A DNA stretch of 18,768 nt from CAYRQF01 sp964615845 (GTDB taxonomy: Bacteria; Patescibacteriota; Minisyncoccia; Phycocordibacterales; CSBR16-119). The DNA lies in contig CAZTRC010000013.1 in NCBI GenBank assembly GCA_964615845.1, forward strand, positions 1 through 18,768, written 5' to 3'. A model generated the notes under the pieces. The model had not been told where the DNA came from, did not search any database, and saw only the letters and a program-made list of their open reading frames with translations. Below are positions 5,556-13,176 of this stretch, piece by piece. The translations under genes and the position numbers were made by a program. Every line of letters begins with the position of its first letter. Within the stretch, counting starts at the first letter, position 1.

Positions 5556-6063
5556 AATTAATCAAATTTTTTCTAAGTGCCCTGAGCGCCCGATGGTGCA
5601 AGACCTTCGCATTGGACTCTGTTATGCACAAAGTTTCTGCGATTTCACCGAAGGTAAGATTTTCAAAATACCTGAGCTTCACAACAGACTTTTCTTTTTC
5701 ACCAAGTTCTTCGAGACTCTTTAGGAGATGTCGATAATCTTCTTTTGGACTTTCATCCGTCGGAACATCATAAACCTCTTCCAAAGATACGGTGATGATG
5801 TGGCGAAGTCTCGATTTGTAGAGACGACGCTTCACCACCTTCCACAAAAATCCCTGGAAATGTTCTGGAGAAATATAAGTGAACTTTGGAAGCGATTTCC
5901 ACAAAGACAAATATATTTCTTGGACGATTTCTTTGGTATTCTCACGGTCTCCTGTTCGCAGAAGAACATAGTTGAAAACACGATCTATTGTGTAGTCATA
6001 AATCTCCCGAAACGCTTGTTCGTCATTTGTGGCCCTTTCGAGCAGATTTTCGAGGTTTTGCAT
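5548..6063 (-). CDS. ECF-type sigma-70 family RNA polymerase sigma factor
   Basis: From the ATG at 6063 the protein has 171 residues. Region 2 covers about 18-85 (FREIYDYTIDRVFNYV, ENTKEIVQEIYLSLWKSL). Region 4 covers 114-166 with the helix-turn-helix NLTFGEIAETLCITESNAKV. There is no region 1 or 3, as in extracytoplasmic-function sigma factors. An open frame extends to 6147, but that would overlap the end of htpX, and TATAAT lies at 6079-6074, ten bases before the ATG at 6063, so I chose the shorter form. It likely directs RNA polymerase to a small envelope-related regulon under control of the overlapping DUF5667 protein. The target promoters cannot be seen from here. Confidence 0.88.
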   Translation of the reverse strand: MQNLENLLERATNDEQAFREIYDYTIDRVFNYVLLRTGDRENTKEIVQEIYLSLWKSLPKFTYISPEHFQGFLWKVVKRRLYKSRLRHIITVSLEEVYDVPTDESPKEDYRHLLKSLEELGEKEKSVVKLRYFENLTFGEIAETLCITESNAKVLHHRALRALRKNLINYV

Positions 6064-6073
6064 ACCTTCATCT

Positions 6074-6079
6074 ATTATA
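6074..6079 (-). promoter_or_regulatory. -10 box of the sigma factor operon
   Basis: TATAAT lies ten bases before the ATG at 6063, leaving a leader of only a few bases. It sits in the 58-base gap after htpX. Confidence 0.5.
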
Positions 6080-6121
6080 TACCTAGAGAGAGGCGAAAGG
6101 TTACAAAACCATGTGTTGTAA

Positions 6122-7009
6122 TTAAATACTTTTACGAAGCGCTTCAACCCGCTTCTCTACCGGTGGATGGGTCGAGAAAAGTCCGCGGATTTTTGATCCG
6201 AAAGGGTTTGAGATGAAGAGGTGTGCGGTGGCGTGATTGGCTTTACGCATCTTGCCAGAGTGAGCGGCAATTTTCTCTAGGGCCGAAGCGAGGCCTTCCG
6301 GATAGCGAGTCAGAAGTGCGCCCGAAGCGTCGGCTAGATATTCGCGCTTCCGTGAGATGGATAGCTGGATGAGTGTCGCAATAATTGGCGAGAGAATCAT
6401 CAGGACAAGCCCGACGATCATGAGAATGCCCTGCACTCGCCCGTCGCCCCTGTCGCGATTGCCGCCACCGCCGAAAAATTGCGCGCGCAAAAACATGTCC
6501 GAGAGAAGTGTAATGAATCCAACAAGCACCACAACAACCGTCGATACGAGCATGTCGCGATTGCCGATGTGCGAAAGCTCGTGCGCGATGACGCCTTCCA
6601 TCTCAGTGCGGTCGAGCGTAGCGATAAGCCCGGTCGTGACGGCCACGACCGCATGCTTCTTGTCCCGGCCAGTTGCGAAAGCGTTCGGAACAGAGTCTTC
6701 GATGATGTAGAGCTTGGGCATCGGAAGTCCGGCCGTGATGGCAAGGTTTTCGACGATATTCCAAAGTTCCCTATTTCCCTCGCGACTCGCTTCTTTGGCT
6801 CCGGTCATCGAGAGCACGATTTTGTGCGAAAACCAGTATGAGAGAACAGATTGGAAAATGGCGAAAAATACCGCGAAATACAAGATGTTCGGCGAGCCGT
6901 AATAGACCGAGAGGAAGTATCCAAGGCCAATGACAATCACCAAGAATATCGTGAACAAAAACCACGTTTTCCTGATATTTTTGTCTGCCAATGTATAAAG
7001 CGTTTGCAT
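6122..7009 (-). CDS. htpX: Membrane zinc metalloprotease HtpX
   Basis: From the ATG at 7009 it has 295 residues. Two membrane helices (about 15-36, 41-60) precede the cytoplasmic M48 protease domain. The zinc site is HELSH (143-147), with E144 the general base and the third ligand E223 in SRKREYLADA. VPNAFATG (108-115) and the C-terminal FSTHPPVEKRVEAL are also typical. Hydrophobic segments at 153-173 and 195-218 complete the fold. It degrades misfolded membrane proteins. An open frame starts at 7057, but the ATG at 7009 lies six bases after TACTAT (7021-7016) and begins with the usual HtpX-like sequence. Its promoter is divergent from the transposase promoter, with one palindromic repeat between them. 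Confidence 0.95.
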   Translation of the reverse strand: MQTLYTLADKNIRKTWFLFTIFLVIVIGLGYFLSVYYGSPNILYFAVFFAIFQSVLSYWFSHKIVLSMTGAKEASREGNRELWNIVENLAITAGLPMPKLYIIEDSVPNAFATGRDKKHAVVAVTTGLIATLDRTEMEGVIAHELSHIGNRDMLVSTVVVVLVGFITLLSDMFLRAQFFGGGGNRDRGDGRVQGILMIVGLVLMILSPIIATLIQLSISRKREYLADASGALLTRYPEGLASALEKIAAHSGKMRKANHATAHLFISNPFGSKIRGLFSTHPPVEKRVEALRKSI

Positions 7010-7015
7010 AGGCAA

Positions 7016-7021
7016 ATAGTA
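7016..7021 (-). promoter_or_regulatory. -10 box of htpX, leaderless type
   Basis: TACTAT ends six bases before the ATG at 7009. TTGGTT sits 16 bases upstream of it as a possible -35. Confidence 0.5.
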
Positions 7022-7046
7022 CCGTAAATACCAGTCAAACCAAAAT

Positions 7047-7071
7047 ATGTTGGACACTCGGTGTCCAACAT
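7047..7071 (+). repeat. REP-like palindrome, copy 1
   Basis: ATGTTGGACAC, loop TCG, GTGTCCAACAT: perfect 11-bp arms. It is copied at 7753-7787 in the same orientation and at 9134-9174 inverted. It supplies TTGGAC as a possible -35 of the transposase gene. Confidence 0.85.
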
Positions 7072-7073
7072 TC

Positions 7074-7079
7074 TATAAT
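7074..7079 (+). promoter_or_regulatory. -10 box of the transposase gene, leaderless type
   Basis: TATAAT is six bases before the ATG at 7086 and 18 bases after TTGGAC (7050-7055), which is part of the REP palindrome. Confidence 0.65.
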
Positions 7080-7085
7080 TGAGCC

Positions 7086-7751
7086 ATGAGAAAAGTAAGA
7101 ATATCAGAGGGCGAATATTATCACGTCTGCAACCGAGGCGTTGGTAAGAAAATAATATTCCGAGAAAAAATTGATTGGATCAGGTTCTTGTTCCTCATTC
7201 TCCATTTTCAATCCCCTGTTACCTTTGAGAATATGAGCCGGTACACGAAAAAATACACCACGAGTTCTTCTTTCGGACTCGACAAACCAGCGATTGATGA
7301 AATAATAAAAGATCGATTTGTAACCCTTGGTTCTTTTTGTCTGATGCCAAACCATTTCCATTTATTTGTGCAGGAAACAAAGGAGGGCGGAATCGCCAGA
7401 TACATGCAACGTGTCTTGAACAGCTACACCAAATACTACAATACGAAATATGAGACATCGGGCCATTTGTTTGAGGGACCGTATCGATGCGTGCATATGG
7501 AAACCAATGAACAGCTAGTTCACGTCTCTGCTTATATTCATAAAAACCCAAAAGAAATAGCGACGTGGAAAGACAGTTACTGGAAATATCCGTGGAGTAG
7601 TCTCTCTGATATTTTAGATGAAAATAGATGGCCAGGAATACTGGACGCCAATATCATAACCGATCAATTCAAAAAACTTTCGGAATATAGAGAATTTATT
7701 AAAACGAGTAGTGCAAAGGAATTAAAAGAATTCATCGACGACTTAGCCTAG
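7086..7751 (+). CDS. REP-associated tyrosine transposase (RAYT, Y1/HUH family)
   Basis: The 221-residue protein starts with the family pattern YYHVCNRGV. It has the HUH metal-binding motif in CLMPNHFHLFVQ (H90, H92). The helix with the catalytic tyrosine (LNSYTKYYNTKY, Y114 by comparison) comes next, then SGHLFEGPYRC and YIHKNP. These are the usual landmarks of the TnpA_REP family (PF01797). RAYTs cut and rejoin single-stranded REP hairpins. The gene sits between two palindromes of the type they recognise, and a third lies about 1.4 kb downstream. It is intact and is the only protein gene on the plus strand in this window, which fits a separate origin. It may be domesticated, as many RAYTs are. 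Confidence 0.95.
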   Translation: MRKVRISEGEYYHVCNRGVGKKIIFREKIDWIRFLFLILHFQSPVTFENMSRYTKKYTTSSSFGLDKPAIDEIIKDRFVTLGSFCLMPNHFHLFVQETKEGGIARYMQRVLNSYTKYYNTKYETSGHLFEGPYRCVHMETNEQLVHVSAYIHKNPKEIATWKDSYWKYPWSSLSDILDENRWPGILDANIITDQFKKLSEYREFIKTSSAKELKEFIDDLA

Positions 7752-7752
7752 A

Positions 7753-7787
7753 CCTAAATGTTGGACACTCGGTGTCCAACATTTAGG
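7753..7787 (+). repeat. REP-like palindrome, copy 2
   Basis: Perfect 16-bp arms (CCTAAATGTTGGACAC and its complement) around TCG, starting two bases after the transposase stop. Confidence 0.85.
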
Positions 7788-7808
7788 GACCTTAAAGGGA
7801 CAAAAAGC

Positions 7809-7832
7809 AAAAATCCGCCAAGGCGGATTTTT
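7809..7832. terminator. Bidirectional terminator between convergent genes
   Basis: AAAAATCCGCC pairs with GGCGGATTTTT. T runs on both strands suit both the transposase gene (plus) and the family gene at 7850-9043 (minus). Confidence 0.85.
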
Positions 7833-7849
7833 ACTAAGTCATTTAGTGA

Positions 7850-9043
7850 CTACCGAGTACTATTTGTACCCTTGATGATGTCTTCATAAGAAGAGACCCA
7901 ATATTTAGTTTCAACTAGTTCTGCACGGAGATTGGCGATCTTCGCATCAAGCGCCGCGGTTGTAAGTGGTCCAGCTGTGCCTGTCTGAGAAATACCATTA
8001 TCTCTTTGGAAAGCTTTTATTTCCTCAGCAATATTTGTCGGTGGCCATGGTGCCATTTTAGATTGACCACTCATGTAGCCGAGGAGGGAGAGTTTCGTGG
8101 CTGTTGCCAAAGTTCCGTTCCCAGTGGCGCGACCCTCACGGGTCTGGAAATTAATCATATTTAGAATCGGGTCATTTGTATTGACACCAGTACCACACAA
8201 ACCATCTATAGTAATTCCATACGTTTGTCCCGTCTCTGTATTGGTTGTCGTGGCAGTGCAGGTATTTTCAAGAAAATTGTTAGTATATACCGTGATAAGG
8301 TACCCTCCTCCTCCTGGCTCAGGAATATCTGTTCCCATTGTTGTTCCTAAGGCCGCTTGCTGTCTACCGATAATATGATCTTGGGAAGATATTTTATACT
8401 TCATTTCAGTCTTCCAAACTCGCAGGCTAGCAACCCTCGCATCAAGCGCCGCGATTGTAAGTTTGTCAACCGTACCTGTCTGAGAAATACCATTATCTCT
8501 CTGGAAGACCTTCAACATTTCTGAAATGTTGCCTGGTGGCCAAGGAGCCATTTTGGATTGATTTACATAACCAAGAGCATGAAGCTTCATAGCCGTTGTG
8601 GCTGTGGCCGACGTGCCAGATATGATTAGTTGACCAGTTACCGGATTAACTTGAATAATGTTAGAATCGCCACTACTAGGACCAACAACCCCGACGTTGC
8701 ATCTCAGTTGCCCATTAGTATCAATATATGTTGTTCCTGGATTTGACGCAGTCTCTGATATTGTCGCACAGAGACCATTCGCAAAAAAGACCTCATAAAC
8801 CCCTCCTCCTTCTGGATCTTCAGGTTCTGGATAAAAGATTTCATCTCCAACTCCTGGAAGAACGGACGCTCGTTGATCACCGACGTAATATTCTGGCATT
8901 ACGCTTCCACTATACGAGACTTTATCGCCTAGGCTTCGTTCCACTCTATTCGAAAGAGACACGATAGCGTTGGTGTTTACCATCGTGATTACGAAAATCA
9001 CCGCCAAGGCTCCGCCGATTAGTGTTTTACTTCTTGAGCTCAT
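7850..9043 (-). CDS. Surface-protein family member 3 with two peptidoglycan-binding-like repeats
   Basis: This 397-residue protein shares the family signal anchor (7-30, GGALAVIFVITMVNTNAI). It also has the motifs EYYVG and LPGVGDEIFYPEPEDP. Two tandem units follow. Each has a small domain with two cysteines (C92/C115; C262/C283) and then a PG_binding_1-like domain (about 151-206 and 315-372). The latter share ALGY/LLGY, SKMAPWPP, FQRDNGISQTG and AALDA. Compared with member 2 it has one more unit, so it arose by internal duplication. Glycan or wall binding at the cell surface is inferred from the domain family. The start is fixed by the paralogues. The promoter has a 9-G tract. Confidence 0.78.
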   Translation of the reverse strand: MSSRSKTLIGGALAVIFVITMVNTNAIVSLSNRVERSLGDKVSYSGSVMPEYYVGDQRASVLPGVGDEIFYPEPEDPEGGGVYEVFFANGLCATISETASNPGTTYIDTNGQLRCNVGVVGPSSGDSNIIQVNPVTGQLIISGTSATATTAMKLHALGYVNQSKMAPWPPGNISEMLKVFQRDNGISQTGTVDKLTIAALDARVASLRVWKTEMKYKISSQDHIIGRQQAALGTTMGTDIPEPGGGGYLITVYTNNFLENTCTATTTNTETGQTYGITIDGLCGTGVNTNDPILNMINFQTREGRATGNGTLATATKLSLLGYMSGQSKMAPWPPTNIAEEIKAFQRDNGISQTGTAGPLTTAALDAKIANLRAELVETKYWVSSYEDIIKGTNSTR

Positions 9044-9078
9044 GATAAAAATAAACCTAATTAATAACTAATACCCAA

Positions 9079-9136
9079 ATAGTACCCCCCCCCGATATGT
9101 CTTGGCAAACGAGAAATGTGTGCTGGTGGGGATAAA
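9079..9136 (-). promoter_or_regulatory. Promoter of family member 3 with a 9-G tract in the spacer
   Basis: TTGCCA (9108-9103), an 18-base spacer ending in nine G (9085-9093), and TACTAT (9084-9079). The bases between TTGCCA and the tract match those of member 1 except at two positions. TTTATCCCCA lies at 9136-9127. The 18-base spacer is near optimal, while member 1 has 20. Confidence 0.6.
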
Positions 9137-9174
9137 GCAAAATGTTGGACACCGAGTGTCCAACATTTTGCTTT
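9134..9174 (-). repeat. REP-like palindrome, copy 3 (inverted), doubling as a terminator
   Basis: Perfect 19-bp arms around CGA on the plus strand, that is, TCG on the minus strand, so it is inverted relative to copies 1 and 2. It lies just after the operon ending at 9205 and reads into TTTTGCTTTAT, so it probably ends that transcript. Confidence 0.8.
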
Positions 9175-9204
9175 GATATATGGGTTTTTATTATATCTTT
9201 ACTT

Positions 9205-9684
9205 TTATTCTACTTCAGCAGAAGCCACGATTCGGTCGAAGACGGCGAGGACTGTCGGATGAGTCGAGTTGGTCTGGAAGACATATCCGTCTTTGACTTG
9301 TCGATGAGCATAAAACTCAGTCACATCGGTATCTTTGACACAACCTTCTTTGTAGATGAGAGCGACGGCAATGGTCGGGTCTGTTGCTGTGGCAGTCGAG
9401 ATACTAATGACGTCGTCACATTCGCCGATGACAGGGTAAGAAATGAAGTAATCAGACGGCGCATCGAAGCTAATCTCATTTTCGACAGTCTTCGGCATCC
9501 AAGAGCTTTCGGCCGGTACCGGGATAACTGCACCCTCACTAGAAGGATTGACTGTTTCCGAAGGATTTTCATCTACCGGTATTTCTGAAGGAGCTTCTAC
9601 TTTTTTATCTTTTACAATAAGAAAAATGATGAGAGCGAGAGCTAAAACGATAATTGCGATATTCAGTGCTTTTGATTTGTCCAT
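9205..9684 (-). CDS. Small membrane-anchored protein, function unknown
   Basis: This 159-residue protein has one N-terminal membrane helix (about 7-24) and a Pro/Glu/Ser-rich linker (30-62). The compact C-terminal domain starts at about 66 (ISFDAPSDYFISYP) and has two cysteines (GECDD, EGCVKD) that could pair outside the cell. I do not recognise the domain; the FDAPSDY opening resembles PsbP-like or small lipoprotein folds, but this is weak. It starts 24 bases after the lemA stop with no promoter or Shine-Dalgarno sequence visible, so it is probably co-transcribed with lemA. A REP palindrome follows. Confidence 0.7.
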   Translation of the reverse strand: MDKSKALNIAIIVLALALIIFLIVKDKKVEAPSEIPVDENPSETVNPSSEGAVIPVPAESSWMPKTVENEISFDAPSDYFISYPVIGECDDVISISTATATDPTIAVALIYKEGCVKDTDVTEFYAHRQVKDGYVFQTNSTHPTVLAVFDRIVASAEVE

Positions 9685-9708
9685 ATAATAAAATTATTAA
9701 ATTGGTTT

Positions 9709-10266
9709 TTAAAATTTCACTTTGACGACTTCCCTCTCTTCTGGGCTACCATCAAGTCCAAAGAACTCTCGTTTGCTAAATCCAAACATCTTGCCGATTA
9801 TTCCTGATGGGAATGAATCGATCTTGATGTTGAGACTGGTGACAACGCTATTGTAGAAGCGACGAGATGCCTGGATTTTGTTTTCAGTATCGGCAAGCTC
9901 ACGCTGAAGTTCGAGGAAATTGGTGTTAGCTTTGAGGTCTGGATAATTTTCCGAAACCGCGAACAAGGATTTCAAAGTGCCGCTCAGCATATTCTCGGCT
10001 TCGTTAACCTTTTTAGGGTCGCCAGAATTTTCGGCCGAGAGAGCGTTGGCCCGAGCATTCGTAACAGACTCCAAAACATTTTTCTCGTGAGCAGCGTAGC
10101 CTTTGACCGTCTCGATGAGATTCGGGATGAGGTCGTATCGGCGCTTGAGCTGAACGTCAATATCAGACCAGGCTTCGTTGGCCCGGGTCTTCAATCTTAC
10201 AAAACTGTTAAAAATAGCGACAAGCCACAAAGCAAGAATGGCCAGAATTACAATTAAAATTATCAT
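9709..10266 (-). CDS. lemA: LemA family protein
   Basis: From the ATG at 10266 the protein has 185 residues. It has one N-terminal helix (1-20) and then the family signature NEAWSDIDVQLKRRYDLIPN and IETVKGYAAHE (30-61). The rest is a long helical bundle with ENYPDLKANTNFLELQRELA. The biochemical role of LemA proteins is not settled; they are membrane-anchored helical proteins often found with HtpX-type proteases or TPM-domain proteins. Here htpX is about 2.7 kb away and not in the operon. An open frame begins 14 codons earlier, but TATAAT (10278-10273) lies six bases before the chosen ATG and within that extension. Confidence 0.93.
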   Translation of the reverse strand: MIILIVILAILALWLVAIFNSFVRLKTRANEAWSDIDVQLKRRYDLIPNLIETVKGYAAHEKNVLESVTNARANALSAENSGDPKKVNEAENMLSGTLKSLFAVSENYPDLKANTNFLELQRELADTENKIQASRRFYNSVVTSLNIKIDSFPSGIIGKMFGFSKREFFGLDGSPEEREVVKVKF

Positions 10267-10272
10267 GGCTAC

Positions 10273-10278
10273 ATTATA
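10273..10278 (-). promoter_or_regulatory. Extended -10 box of lemA, leaderless type
   Basis: TGCTATAAT ends six bases before the ATG at 10266. This decides the start codon. Confidence 0.65.
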
Positions 10279-10328
10279 GCAAATTTCAAGAGAAGTTTTA
10301 TTTGACAAACCTTATTTTTGTCCTCTTT

Positions 10329-11222
10329 TTAGGCGCTATGTTTGCGACGATTGACGAGAACTAGGAGTGGACTTGCGACGAAGATTGATGAGTAGGCTCC
10401 GAAAAACATACCCGAAGCGAGGGTTAGGGCGAAGATCTTGGTCGAGTCAGGTCCGACGAAAAAGAGGGCGAGAAGGACGACGATAGTCGAAAGTGACGTG
10501 TTGAGAGACCTGACCATTGTCTGCTCCAAACTCTTCCCGACAATAACTTTGAAATCATCCGAAATTTTATTCTGGAGATTTTCACGCACGCGATCAAAGA
10601 CGACGATGGTATCGTTGACCGAAAGTCCTAGGACAGTCAGAAGCGCGACGACGAACAGCGTATCGGCTTCAACCCCAAGAGTGTGAGACAAAAGCGCGAA
10701 TACACCCATAGTCAGGATGACATCGTGAAGAAGCGTGACGATGGCGATGAGACCGTATTTCCAAGACGAGACCGGTTTCGACACGCCGCGGAAAGCATAC
10801 GCGACGAACAAGATGATGCCGAGCCCGACGAGTAGGAGCGAAACGATGGATTTTTTCTTCAGTTCTTCCCCGACCGATGGACCGACGGAAGTGAAGGCTC
10901 TTTCTTCAAGCGGATAAAGGCCTTCAAACGTAAGAGTTTTCATCAGACTTTGTCTTTCAATTTCGGACAAGTCGCGTGTTTTGACATAAACGCCTTTCTC
11001 GCCGATCGGTTGGACCGTCGCTTGGCCGAAATTTAATTCGTCGACTTTGGCTTGGATGTCTTTGACGTCAGGCACACTTTCCGTGTAAGCGACCTCTGAG
11101 AGTGACCCGCCTTTGAAATCAATTCCAATTTTGAGGCCAAAAACAATCACGCCAAGGAGCGACAGGAGGACCAAGAAAACCGAGACGCCTAAGAATATTT
11201 TTTGATGTTTGATGACGAACAT
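10329..11222 (-). CDS. secF: Protein translocase subunit SecF
   Basis: The 297-residue protein has an N-terminal helix (about 8-30) followed by IGIDFKGGSL (32-41). A small external domain and SVGPSVGEELK (112-122) precede five further helices. SVNDTIVVFDRVREN (201-215) is the family motif of the fourth membrane segment. With SecD it uses the proton gradient to complete protein export through SecYEG. It starts three bases after the secD stop, so both are in one operon. Length is normal for a stand-alone SecF. Confidence 0.96.
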   Translation of the reverse strand: MFVIKHQKIFLGVSVFLVLLSLLGVIVFGLKIGIDFKGGSLSEVAYTESVPDVKDIQAKVDELNFGQATVQPIGEKGVYVKTRDLSEIERQSLMKTLTFEGLYPLEERAFTSVGPSVGEELKKKSIVSLLLVGLGIILFVAYAFRGVSKPVSSWKYGLIAIVTLLHDVILTMGVFALLSHTLGVEADTLFVVALLTVLGLSVNDTIVVFDRVRENLQNKISDDFKVIVGKSLEQTMVRSLNTSLSTIVVLLALFFVGPDSTKIFALTLASGMFFGAYSSIFVASPLLVLVNRRKHSA

Positions 11223-11225
11223 AAA

Positions 11226-12608
11226 TTATTTTGAAAACCCGCTACTGAATAAGAACTTGGTCGCTTTGGTGTTTTTGGCATTGAGAGACATAAGGATGAT
11301 ACGAGAGACGGTCACAGCCGAAAGCATCGAGACAATCGCGCCGAGACCGAGAGTGAGAGCAAAACCTTGGATCAATGAACTTCCGAACCAGAAAAGGATT
11401 GCTGCGGTAATGATCGAGGAGAGGTTCGAATCACGGATCGAAAACCAAGCTCGGTCAAAGCCGACGCGGATAGCGTCTTGGATGAGACGGCCAGCGCGAA
11501 GTTCTTCTTTGAGTCTCTCGGCAATCAAAATGTTTCCATCAACAGCAAGACCGAGTGAAATGACGAATCCGGCAATACCGGCCGCGGTAAGCGTAACCGG
11601 TACGAGTTTTAGGATGGCGCACATAATGGCAATGTAAATAGCGAGCGCGACCACAGCGACAACACCCGGCAATCGATACCAGACAATGAGCAAAGTCGAG
11701 AGAGCGATGAAACCGATGAGTCCCGCGAAGACGCCGGCCTGCGTTGCTTCAGAGCCAAGAGACGGACCGATGGACTGAGTCGACAAGAGTTCGATCGGCA
11801 CCGGCAAGGCGCCGGAGTTCAAACGTCCGACTAGAAGCTTTGCTTCTTCGGGCGAGGAGTTCCCCGTGATGACAGCTTCTCCACCGGAGATTACTCCTTG
11901 GACGACCGGTGTCGAGATCGGCGCGCCGTCGAGGTAAATTGCTACGACTTTGCCCAAATTTTCTTCGGTGATGCGTTCGAAAATGGCGGCGCCTTCGTTG
12001 TCGAATTCAAGAGTGACCACGGCCGATCCGAGCGTGCCGCTCTGAGCGGATTGCTGGAAATCAAGTCCAGCTCGCTTCAAGTAGCGGCCAGTTAATTCTG
12101 TCGGTATAAAATATGGATCTTCGATTGATGCAAGCGAAATATTTTCGCCGGCGTTGATACGCTCAATAACTTTTTCAAATTCAGCTATGAGGCGTTCTTG
12201 CTCCGGGCCAGCGGGACGTTCGGTTTTAAATTCGAGGAGCGGAGTCTGTCCGATCATTTCAGTCGCCTGTTTGATATCGGTGATGCCTGGCAAGTCAATG
12301 ATGAGGCGATTTTCTTGATTGTTGGCGAAGTTCGCTTCTTGGACTTGGACGTTCGTCTCCGCAACGCCAAAGAGATTGATGCGACGTTCCACCACATCGC
12401 GAAGGGCTGACATCGAATCCTTAACTTCTTTTTGATCGACTTCGGTCACATCGGCTTTGTAGATGAGTTGGGTGCCACCGGAGAGATCCAGGCCGAGCTC
12501 GAAAGAGTATTTCGAGTCTGGATTCTTGACCTGGGTCGCATATACAAAGTAAGCAACCAGAAGGCCAGCCAAGAGGACGAATACTGCCAAAAGTCTTTTT
12601 TTCAACAT
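11226..12608 (-). CDS. secD: Protein translocase subunit SecD
   Basis: This 460-residue protein has an N-terminal helix (4-24), then LGLDLSGGTQL (38-48). A P1 head domain (about 110-265) follows, then IGPSLGSEA (280-288), five membrane helices and AVDGNILIAERLKEE (355-369). That last motif is the SecD counterpart of the SecF motif; the usual Ala/Asp-Ala-Asn core appears here as VDGN. It partners SecF in proton-driven late translocation and would serve the many signal-anchored proteins here. TACAAT lies ten bases before the ATG, so it has its own promoter. Confidence 0.96.
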   Translation of the reverse strand: MLKKRLLAVFVLLAGLLVAYFVYATQVKNPDSKYSFELGLDLSGGTQLIYKADVTEVDQKEVKDSMSALRDVVERRINLFGVAETNVQVQEANFANNQENRLIIDLPGITDIKQATEMIGQTPLLEFKTERPAGPEQERLIAEFEKVIERINAGENISLASIEDPYFIPTELTGRYLKRAGLDFQQSAQSGTLGSAVVTLEFDNEGAAIFERITEENLGKVVAIYLDGAPISTPVVQGVISGGEAVITGNSSPEEAKLLVGRLNSGALPVPIELLSTQSIGPSLGSEATQAGVFAGLIGFIALSTLLIVWYRLPGVVAVVALAIYIAIMCAILKLVPVTLTAAGIAGFVISLGLAVDGNILIAERLKEELRAGRLIQDAIRVGFDRAWFSIRDSNLSSIITAAILFWFGSSLIQGFALTLGLGAIVSMLSAVTVSRIILMSLNAKNTKATKFLFSSGFSK

Positions 12609-12618
12609 GATGCCCCGT

Positions 12619-12624
12619 ATTGTA
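12619..12624 (-). promoter_or_regulatory. -10 box of secDF
   Basis: TACAAT ends ten bases before the secD ATG at 12608, in the 34-base gap after the PAP2 gene. The leader would be very short, and no Shine-Dalgarno is seen. Confidence 0.45.
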
Positions 12625-12642
12625 CTCTTATTAAATAAAAAC

Positions 12643-13176
12643 TCAAGAAATGTAATCCTTGACGGACTTCAAGAATTTGCGATACATCCTATAGGCAAAG
12701 TATGTGATTATGAAACCGACAAAAAAGCCTGTCAAGATGTCAATCGGATAGTGGATACCCGCCATAATCCGAGCGAGACCGATGAGGACAGCGAGGACGA
12801 TGAACCAAGTCCCGACCTTTCTATTGTATATAAAGACAGCTGTCGCAAGCGCGGCGAAAATGGTCGCATGCTGGGAAGGAAAAGATCCGAGCGAGGTGAT
12901 ATTGATGAGCTGTGTGACGTCAGGAAGGGCGATGAATGGCCGCGGATGACGGAAAACCACCCACTTACAAAACTCTGTAACCAGAGCAGACGTCGTGACG
13001 ATGAGCAGGACGATGAAGAGCCTCCTCGGACTCCTTCTGATGAAAATAAAATAAACTAAAGTAAAGCCAATCAAGAGCCACGGCAAAGTGTTTCCCACGA
13101 AGACAATCAAAGAATCAAGCAAAGGATTTTTGCCGGCAAAAGAATTAAAAAAATAAAAAATCTTTTCGTTTAACAT
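12643..13176 (-). CDS. PAP2-superfamily phosphatase, probably undecaprenyl-diphosphatase (BcrC-type)
   Basis: The 177-residue membrane protein has about five helices and the three PAP2 motifs. They are K71...R76-HPRP (motif 1), SFPSQHA with H103 (motif 2, Gln in place of the more common Gly), and R136-x5-H142-x3-D146 (motif 3, ARIMAGIHYPID). This fold removes a phosphate from lipid diphosphates. For a wall-making bacterium the likely substrate is undecaprenyl diphosphate, recycling the carrier used with RodA. The ATG overlaps the folD stop by one base (TAATG), so translation is coupled to folD. Other PAP2 substrates cannot be excluded. Confidence 0.88.
   Translation of the reverse strand: MLNEKIFYFFNSFAGKNPLLDSLIVFVGNTLPWLLIGFTLVYFIFIRRSPRRLFIVLLIVTTSALVTEFCKWVVFRHPRPFIALPDVTQLINITSLGSFPSQHATIFAALATAVFIYNRKVGTWFIVLAVLIGLARIMAGIHYPIDILTGFFVGFIITYFAYRMYRKFLKSVKDYIS

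Noticed and set aside
4591..5724. Plus-strand frame of 377 codons, extremely Ser-rich
   Set aside because: It is the antisense of the Asp-rich DUF5667 gene; GAT/GAC read backwards gives Ser. The minus-strand frame has recognisable domains and an overlapping operon partner.
6064..6147. 28-codon N-terminal extension of the sigma factor
   Set aside because: It would overlap the htpX end and contain the TATAAT promoter; the ATG at 6063 fits the family length.
7010..7057. 16-codon extension of HtpX
   Set aside because: It covers the likely promoter, and HtpX proteins normally start close to the ATG at 7009.
12607..13059. Plus-strand frame of 150 codons opposite PAP2
   Set aside because: It is highly charged and antisense to a gene with all three PAP2 motifs.
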